From: Desmodesmus armatus
Lineage: Eukaryota; Chlorophyta; Chlorophyceae; Sphaeropleales; Scenedesmaceae
Direction: 5' to 3'
DNA length: 64,000 nucleotides
Assembly: GCA_007449985.2 (NCBI GenBank)
Contig: VIIQ02000047.1
Location: forward strand, 1 to 64,000
This document shows, piece by piece, positions 56,357 to 64,000 of this stretch (positions are counted from its first letter, which is position 1; every line of letters begins with the position of its first letter). Position numbers and translations under genes: made by a program. The notes under the pieces were generated by a model. It was given only the letters and a program-made list of their open reading frames with translations. It searched no databases and was not told the origin of the DNA.

Positions 56357-58406
56357 GGGCCTGTTGAAAGCAGGGCAGCCTGTAAGGACCACTTGAAACA
56401 ACTTGTTTCAGGTATCGCATTCAGGATGGTTGTGCACTGTTGTTTTGAAAGGATTGGTGGCTGGGTTGAGTGGGAGCTGTGTTGAGCACTGCCACTACTC
56501 TACGTCGTATGGTAGTTGCCAGGCTGTCACGCCAACTCTTGGTTGGCAGCCGTTCACTTGGTTTGAATGTGTGAGGCAGAGTTGAGCACAGTGCACTTGT
56601 TGTTACTGAGGGCATCGACAGCTGTTGCAGCTAATCCGTCATGACTTGGATGCCATGTCCAGGTTGCCAACTCAATAGGCAAGTGGGAGAGCCTACCAGG
56701 AGCACGGCAAGCTGCCCAGCAAACGCCGCAGTCAGACTGGGCTTTGGTCAGGCCTTTTCAAAGGCAATTGAACGGTATTGGCTTTTGATGAGAGATATCT
56801 GTAGCAGAGGTCGCTTGGGGCGGCCTGAGCTGAGAGCATAGCTTGCTGTGCTGTGCAGTGAGACAAATCGTGGGCTTAGGGGCTGCTGCTGCTACTTATA
56901 GGTAGTACAGGCCTTGTGGGGCGAGCCGCATTGAGTCAATGCAGAAGGTGAAGCAGCTGCCTGGGCGATACAGTGGTCATGAGAGTGGACCGTCCAGGAG
57001 TGGAGTTGGTTTGTGAGTGATACTGACTAGAAACTGCCCAACCTGAGGTGCCGCACAGAGGCTCTGTGCCACAACTTTTGCTCTGCTTTTATGCATGGTA
57101 CCGGTGGTGTCATCCACTGGTTGAGCTGGTGGACTGTAACTTATGACTTCATGCTTGTTGGTTGTTGCCAGACCATCGATGTATGCTGCAGCTTGTGGCT
57201 GGTACATGCATGCTGTAGCATGGCATGTCACTAATGCTGAGCGCCTGCTGTCGAAGGGCTTGAAACTTTATTGACATACGCCGTGCTTTGCTTGTAATGA
57301 CTTCTGGTGCTTGGGTCACTGGCCAATGTAGCTGATCACGCGCATTATAAGGTATACGGTTGTACCCACTGTTTGGCAACTGCTTTCCCTTGATGATTGC
57401 GGCAGGATGCCCTACTGGCGGCCGTGTGCGATATTGCGACAGCCACTGGCAAGTGGTGTGAGTTGCAAGCAAGAAGAAAGGCCGCTGGGGTACCAAGAGG
57501 AGTTGCTACCAAGCAGTAGCAAGCCTGGCAGTTGCATAGTACGGGCCACATCTCATTCAAGTAAACTTAGCATCAATCGCTTGACACTGACAAACATCGA
57601 AGTGCAAGATACCATGCAGCACCTGCACAGGCCTCATTGTTGAGGGTTTGGCCAGCATGCCATGAGCAAAAGCACCAACAGAGAAATCAGCTTGGCCATG
57701 CATCCTGCATGCCGGTCAGTACGTGACAGGCACAGCAAACGACATGCCTACCAACATGTACATTACATGCACTGCAAAGGTCAACACTGCTGCATGGATG
57801 CCACACACTGCGGCACCTCAACCGGTGAACGGTCAGGTAGGCGTCTGCCTCACAATGCTGTTCTGCATGGGGCAACACAACAAGCCAAGTCCACTAGGTA
57901 CCAGCTGGTACTACGGTAGAACATACAGCACCACGGCTCAGTCTCAATGTGTGCACTTGTGTAGGCTGACTGGGGCTTGGAGAGACGCGTAGAAAGCACA
58001 GTAACATCCCTTGGGGTGGTGAACCCTGCAATGCACGCATCCTTGCTGTGTCAACAGCATACGGTCACATGCAGATGCACACCCAACATGGGCCCAATGC
58101 AGAACAAACGGCCCTTCAGAAGTTCTGAAGGCCTCCAGGGCAGGTCACAGAAGTACAGTCTGGGGGTGTCTTGTGATGTACAAGGCTGTCATTTGATTCC
58201 ATTCATTTTGACTTCAAGACCGCAAGGCCCAGCCAGGCTGCGTCCGTGTGGACTGCAGCAAGGCATAGCACTGCACTCCGGCTACTAGGCTAGTAGCACA
58301 AAACGACACGAGCTCCACAGGTTATGCCTCATGGTCCAGCCCTCCTATGTTTGGCTGGCGCGCATGCCTGTCACATGCGTCATTTGGAACGAGCAGCTGA
58401 ACCAGT
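56357..58406. other. Convergent intergenic region, nothing recognised
   Basis: The MFS gene and the MYND gene converge on this 2-kb stretch. It has only short frames on both strands and no repeat, RNA gene or mobile-element signature that I can see. Confidence 0.45.
56381..56385 (+). terminator. Candidate polyadenylation signal TGTAA
   Basis: TGTAA 25 nt after the MFS stop codon. This would give an unusually short 3' UTR. Further TGTAA copies occur near 57140 and 57294. Confidence 0.2.
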
Positions 58407-61400
58407 CTACTTCTTTGCTGCCGCCTTGTCAGCCTTGAGCTTCGCACAGTCCGCCTTGTGCTGCGGCCAATGCAGCCTCTGACACTCCTTGCTGCAGTAC
58501 TGCAGGCACAACAGCAATGCAGCAGCTGATCAGACCTCACACAGATCCCAAGGACGGGGTTTGCTGCTAGCACTAGAAACACCCCTACACTTTGCATACT
58601 CTGATAGCATGCTGGCTGCATGCTTTCTACGCGCAGCATCCATGCCAAACACAGAGTATGACATTACAGATGAAATGCTCCTGTCAGGTCCTGACAAAGC
58701 AAGTGATGACACTGCAGACAATCCTTGACTGGGGTAAGGGAGGTGACATGCAGGTAGGAATGCGTTACGCAGCTGGTCACCAGCTTTGGCAATGCTTACC
58801 CACACACTCTTGCAGCTGCCGCACACGAGGCGCGCCACAAACATGTGCTGGCAGTTGGCGCAGGGCTTGCCCTCCGGCTCCTTGCCCACCACAGCAGGCT
58901 GGAAGTCAGTGGCCATGGTGGGGTCAGGGTGCACCATCAGCTTCTCATCGCCAGCCTTCACCAGCGCCCGCACCTTTGAGTTGCGGATGCTGTCATAGCT
59001 GTAGCGCTCGCTGCCTGGGCCAGGGCCGTCACGGCGTTAAAATCCTGCATGGTGCTGCAGTGCGGGGACATGCAGCAGCAAAGGCGTGGCAGGTGATGGT
59101 GTATTCAGGCAATGATGGACGGCCACTGAGTGCTGTTGGCTGATGAACACAGTGCTTCTTGCCTGTCAGCACGACACAAAACCGCTAAGAGCTGCTGCCA
59201 TGCTTCTTTTGGCTATAGCAGACGTACGCAAGCAGGTGTAGAACAGCAATGGGGAACATGGCGTTACACCTGAGCATATGATGTCCTGCACGCCACAGGC
59301 AGATTGCTTGACGGCTGGGTTTTCTGCGTAAACGTGCATGGTTGAGGCCCGGCCGCCAGTCTGTGTCCACAAGCCTTGCCCCCCACACCCACCTTGATGT
59401 CACCCTTCATATGCTTCAGCACATCAATCCTCCCCGAGATCATAAGGTAGCCGTGCCAGCTGGTCATCTTGTGCTTGCAGTCATAGGCATGGTCCAGCCA
59501 CGTCAGCACCTCGCCAATCAGGTAGGGCTTGCCACCGGCCATGATCGCCCTGGCTGCATTCCAGGCCCCCAGGCAGCCCCAGACCTCATCATCGTTCTGC
59601 ATGGCTATCTCAGCGGCAGCCTTGTGTGCAGCCACAACGTGAGGGGGGCGGCCCTCGGCCGCCTCCCCTGCCTCTGCCTTGTAGAACAGGGCCATGTGGC
59701 GCCACCGTGTCATGTCGTAGGGGGCCACGCGATCCGTGTCCAGCGGGCCTCCGCCTTGTTGGTGTGTCGGTTGTGGGGTGGGGGTTGTGGCGCCGGACTT
59801 GTAGGCAGTGAAGACCAGCTGGACGATGTCCTCCTTCTCTACACACTGCCGCGTGCTGACACCTGGCAGGCGGGAGCAGCAGCATGCAGGCAGTTTCAGC
59901 AGTCAACATGACAATATCGTGAGCAGCAGACAATGACTAATTTGCATGGAGCTGCTTTGCTGAGACATGCTAAATTTGCAGTGCTTCAAGTTCAAAAGGT
60001 TCAGGGCAACAGCTACATGCTGTGGCGCGTACTGGGATCCTGATGAAACCCTGAACCCTACTCCTAGACGCAGTGACTGGGCTCAAGGGCGACAAAGCTA
60101 GAATCTTCATGACTGGGCTCAAGTTATAGCTAGACTATAGTCAGGAGAGGGCTAGCCAGAGCATCCCAAGCCTACTGGTGCAACCAACCGGCGCATTGAC
60201 ACCTACTCTGCGCCTGCAGCCAGTTCTTGAGTGCCGACACAGGTGTGCCCCTGATCATCTGCAGCACCATGTCGTCTGGCACTGAGCCAAGCGGGGGCAG
60301 GGAAGCGGCCATTTCCGACACCATCGTCCTGCTGCTGCCTGCACTGCTGCCAGCACCGCTGCCTGCACTGCTGCCAGGAGTGGTAGACCCATTTGCAGCA
60401 CTGCGCACTGCTGCAGCTGCAGCAGCAGATAGGTCTGTGCTGGGGTGCTGTGTCTGTGCCTCAGGGTCACAGGCCAGCAGCACCATGGAGTTTGCCGCCT
60501 GCTGCATGGCCTCTATTGATGGCCTGTGCCTCTCACGAAGGGCGCGCCCCTTGGCAGCATCGTACTTCAGCTCCTGCAGCCCAACAACACACAGCATGCA
60601 CCAGTGTGCTCAGCACAGCTGCTACTCAAGCTTTACAGGACCGACACTGCTGATGCCACAAAACATACTGCAACATCAATCATCAATTGACACATGATTT
60701 CCAGAGTTCTGGCAGCTGACTCCTTTGACTGCTGTCCTGACATGTCCCAGTAGACCTTTGTTGCATGCCAGGATCCTGCAGTTGAACATGGTTACAGCTG
60801 CCCCATACCCCCCGAGGGGCATAAGAGGCTGAAGCAGCCACCGCCCAGCGCCAAGTGTCCCAGGCAAACACTCACATTCATCACCCATGCCAGCTGCTTT
60901 GGGTGCAGGCCGTACTGCTCCAGCTGTAACGCCACCACAACGTCTGCAGGGGCTGACATGCCATCACCCAGAGGGATCATGGACACACCGGCATTAGCAG
61001 CAGCCTGTTGGGGAGGCAGCGGGGGGGGGGGGGTCAGGCAACACTGTTGGGGCGATACCTCGCTAAACGCGTGCTTGTAGATGACATGGAAGGCAACACG
61101 CAAGCTTCCAAATCATCAGGAACCCCCTTGTGTTCGTACTGCTGTTTGCAAGCGGCTGATGTGGCTGTTGCTGGTGCTGAACTGTGATCCCAAACCTTGG
61201 AGTCTTTGACTCTGCTAAACTACGTCAGTTCGATCCAGCAGTACTTCAGCTGCTGTTGTCACCTGGCTCATTTTCCCTTGCGCATCCCGGACTGTTGAGG
61301 CCAGGTTGCCGCTGAGCTTTGCCAGTGTGTTGTGCAGCCGCTCTTCCATCAGCTTGTCAGCATCAACCAGCTCTGCTGCACCGCCACTGCCATGCATCTG

Positions 61401-63391
61401 AAGGGTCTTGTAGTTCAGCCACAGCACGTACGCCTCTGCAGCCAGCCTGCACCAACAGAGAGGCATTCAAGGGGGGCACAAGGCCCGGCAAAAGGTAGCC
61501 ATTGTTCAGACACTTGATTTGCCATGGACACGGCTGCATTGCCTCTGAGTCTCAATTACTACAGCTACTGATGTGTCAGGGACCTGTCTGCCGAATTTCA
61601 TATCTGGCTGATAAACCAAAGGGCAAATGCAGCAGGTGGCAGCAGGTTGACCATCTGCACTCACATCAGTATGTTGTCTCCTGGCTGCATGTTGCTGACA
61701 ACCACCTCCCGCCCATTTCCCTTTGGGATGCGGGTGAAGTTTGCAGGGTCAAAGCGCAGCTGTGACACCACTTCAATGACCTTGCTGGGGAGCTTCGGAT
61801 CGTAGACTTGGTAGCCAACACCATGGAAACTGACTAGGAGAGCATGGGCTAGGCCAGCGAGCTTGGTCTTCAGGTCCCGCTTGGCACATCGCTCCTGTGA
61901 TGGCGGTTGGCAGCACGACGAGGGGGCGTGTTCTGTTAGGCTGCCTGCACTCCTGCAAGCCGTCACTGCTTGCACCATACAGGCAGATCTGACAGGAACC
62001 CGAGAGTCTGATGTTGTGTTTGCGAAGTGTTGCAGTTGCAGCCATCACATGCGCTCTGTCAAGCTGTTTGGGGAGTCCTAGCTACCTGCCAGGCTGGCAC
62101 ACTGAACCAGGTTGGCCACAGGCCACAGGTCAACTCGGCCCCAAGTTTCTACAACTGCTGCATGTCTGAGCGACTGGAAAATGCAACATAAATTCGTTTG
62201 CTTGAAACATTACGCTGCAGGCTGGCGCGGAATACGTACCAGCGCGTCTGCACAGTGCTGTTCGCACAGCACCATCTGCTGCATGCGCCATGTGCGCTGT
62301 CCCTCTGGCTTGGCCTTGATTCTGGTGAGAAAGTCATTGTCCTTTGACATGTTGCACACCCTGCCAGACCCTAGGTACATCATACTGACTACGAGCCACA
62401 AGGCAGCAGTGAGTGTGACAGGGAACAGTAGTACTGCCGTCAGGGACAGGGAAGCGTATTGGAGAGATGGACCTGCCCCAAAACGCGTAAATTTCTGTGT
62501 GTTATTGCGTTGGTATCCGCTGATCCTGAACAAGTGCAAGGGCACCTCGCGGAGGGCTTCTGTTACTGTGGGTGCGTGTGCTCTGACCGAGTCGTGCCTG
62601 ATGGCGAGTTGCTAACTTGGAGTTGGTACTTGTAGCTCACAATGTGCAGGCTCGGACTCCGAGATCGTCTAGGGCTAGGTTTTAGTACTGCCGAGGGAGG
62701 TGTTCATCAGGATGCCTGGCATTGTTTGCACTAAAACATCACTTGCCATTGTTTGTACATTCTGCATTCCATTTCATCGTCATATTGGAGAAGCCCTGCA
62801 GCTGGTGCTCAGCTGCACACCTCTGCGCTGAAGACTACAAGACTACTTGTAGTCTGCAGTGCACTTCAGCTTGAAGAATGCACGACCTGTCTGCATACAG
62901 CCTTTGAGGCGCTCTCACTGGGTTCTTGCAAGCTTCTTGCACGAGCCGATTTGCGAGCAAAATATGTTGAATCAATGACGTTACACACCCATGCCCAGCA
63001 CCCAATGCCAATCAATGTAGGCACTCAACCTCTCTACTACTTTCCTTGACTGGTGCTGTTCTGTGCTCACCGCCATTTGATAAAGCATGGCACATTCAAA
63101 ATCCTAGGCACAGGACCCCTGTTGCCTCTGCCACTCCTGCAGCCCTTTTGCTCAGCTGCAGCCGGACGACTGTGCCACAGCTGCAGAGGGGGTGGTTGTG
63201 CTGAAGGCCTGTCCCCTTCAGCTGAGGCTGCCGGTTGCTGCTGCGCTGCATCGCAGGGTCGCGTTGCACCAAGCCTGCCACCTTGTCAAGCACCAGAGGC
63301 AAGGGAGAAAACAGCAGCGCAGGCACCAGGCTCAGGTCAGCAACAGCTTGCAGTATGTACGGGGCTAGTAGCGCAACCAGGAGCACGTTGG
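58407..63391 (-). CDS. MYND zinc-finger protein with N-terminal hydrophobic segments (5' end unresolved)
   Basis: Minus-strand exons: about 63391-63100, 62472-62240, 61894-61665, 61446-61263, 61004-60876, 60573-60207, 59862-59393, 59044-58800, 58499-58407; phase is continuous from 62472 down to 59393. The C-terminus is a complete MYND finger: CANCQ, LVCGSCKSVW, YCSKECQRLHWPQHKADC, with spacing CxxC-x7-CxxC-x4-Cx3C-x7-Hx3C, then a Lys/Ala tail and TAG. Upstream parts include two hydrophobic stretches (NVLLVALLAPYILQAVADLS; LLFPVTLTAALWLVVSMMYL), a helical region (SNMQPGDNILMLAAEAYVLW), a helix-loop-helix resembling a SAP-like domain (LKNWLQAQSV, TRQCVEKEDIVQLVF) and a long helical segment (KPYLIGEVLTWLDHAYDC). 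MYND fingers bind proline-rich peptides. Such proteins are numerous in green algae, mostly without known function. Exon 59044-58800 needs one extra base near 59009-59014 to stay in frame. Confidence 0.7.
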
Positions 63392-64000
63392 CTGCAACAT
63401 AGCAGCGGCAGCCTGGTAAGCGGGTTTACCAAACACACACGACAATCCTGTACACACAAAGATCCCATGCACAATAGACATGCCTCTCTCACAGTGTTTG
63501 CACACGCAGTGTAATACAAAATGATTACCTGCACCTGCAGAGGAGCTGTGCACACCTGACAGCAGGGGGATGGGCCGCAGACACTACACCCATCATGTTG
63601 CTGCCACCCGGCGCTGCTCCCGCAAGTTGGTCTGCTGTGTCACCCAGTGCTGCCGTGCTGATGTCAGCACAGGCTTCTAGCAGCAACTTGTCCCACTGGG
63701 GGGCCAACACCCAGCATGCGTGCGTCCTGCTGGTCCTCAACAATGGTGCCACTGTGGGCTTGCTGGTGCTGGCGACGGTGCTGTCACTGACAAAGGCTTT
63801 GTGCCCTGCCAGTTGGTCAGGCTGAGGGGGGTGTGCCTGCAGCTACAGGGGCAGCGGCAACAGGCAGGGAAGCGGCAGCAGGACTGGCTGCAATAACGCT
63901 GGGTGGCCCCACTTGGGCCAGGCAGGCGACTTCGTTGTTGGCAACCGCATCAACAATGCAACCACCCATGATGGCATGTGGCAATGCCAAATGCTCTCAA
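63392..64000 (-). other. Possible 5' exons of the MYND gene
   Basis: The minus strand has an ATG at 63969 opening MGGCIVDAVANNEVACLAQV and an Ala/Pro-rich stretch that meets a stop after a C6 run. In another frame it reads WDKLLLEACADISTAALGDT and TADQLAGAAPGGSNMMGV down to about 63540. These look protein-like and lie where the gene's start is expected, but the join and the frame change are not explained. The gene may also continue beyond the window. Confidence 0.3.

Overview
The window is the left end of a nuclear chromosome of a green alga. It opens with about 258 bp of the plant-type telomere repeat CCCTAAA. It then carries intron-rich, GC-rich genes with GT-AG introns, CAG/CTG microsatellites, and gene families typical of chlorophytes: an OPR-repeat protein with a RAP domain, a MYND zinc-finger protein, a GAF plus TKL-like kinase, and a Pmp/kelch membrane giant. 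The CCCTAAA heptamer, as opposed to the octamer of Chlamydomonas, together with the gene families, suggests a core chlorophyte such as a member of the Sphaeropleales. That placement is inference. No bacterial, organellar or viral segment was seen.

Layout. 1-258 telomere; 259-2422 subtelomeric sequence with only a degraded reading frame; 2423-6050 (minus) an 8-exon SLC25 carrier of the peroxisomal PXN/PMP34 type; 6574-11114 (plus) a WDR91 homologue, divergent from the carrier; 11115-12425 unresolved coding fragments; 12426-18681 (plus) a large GAF/kinase-like protein with degenerate catalytic motifs; 18682-21118 no recognisable gene; 21119-37971 (plus) one gene of about 35 exons encoding roughly 2,950 residues with signal peptide, kelch-like propeller, Pmp-type beta-helix, cysteine-rich stalk and a polytopic TRP-like membrane domain; 37972-41075 no recognisable gene; 41076-42817 (minus) UFC1, divergent from 43501-45936 (plus) OPR/RAP protein, with a MITE-like inverted-repeat element between them; 45937-48730 nothing recognised; 48731-50864 a 227-bp tandem array that looks like an amplified exon-intron cassette; 51152-51240 a tRNA-like (SINE head?) element; 51779-56356 (plus) an 11-exon MFS transporter; 56357-58406 nothing recognised; 58407 to at least 63391 (minus) a MYND-finger protein whose 5' end is unresolved near the window edge.

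The genes do not form a pathway. They are a mix of housekeeping functions: peroxisomal cofactor transport, endosome maturation, ufmylation, organelle RNA metabolism and solute transport. Beside these sit lineage-specific large proteins. The strongest candidate for something undescribed is the kelch-Pmp-TRP-like gene at 21.1-38.0 kb, whose reading phase is continuous across almost every junction I could place. Exon boundaries throughout were read by eye from splice signals and phase; no search or transcript data were available.
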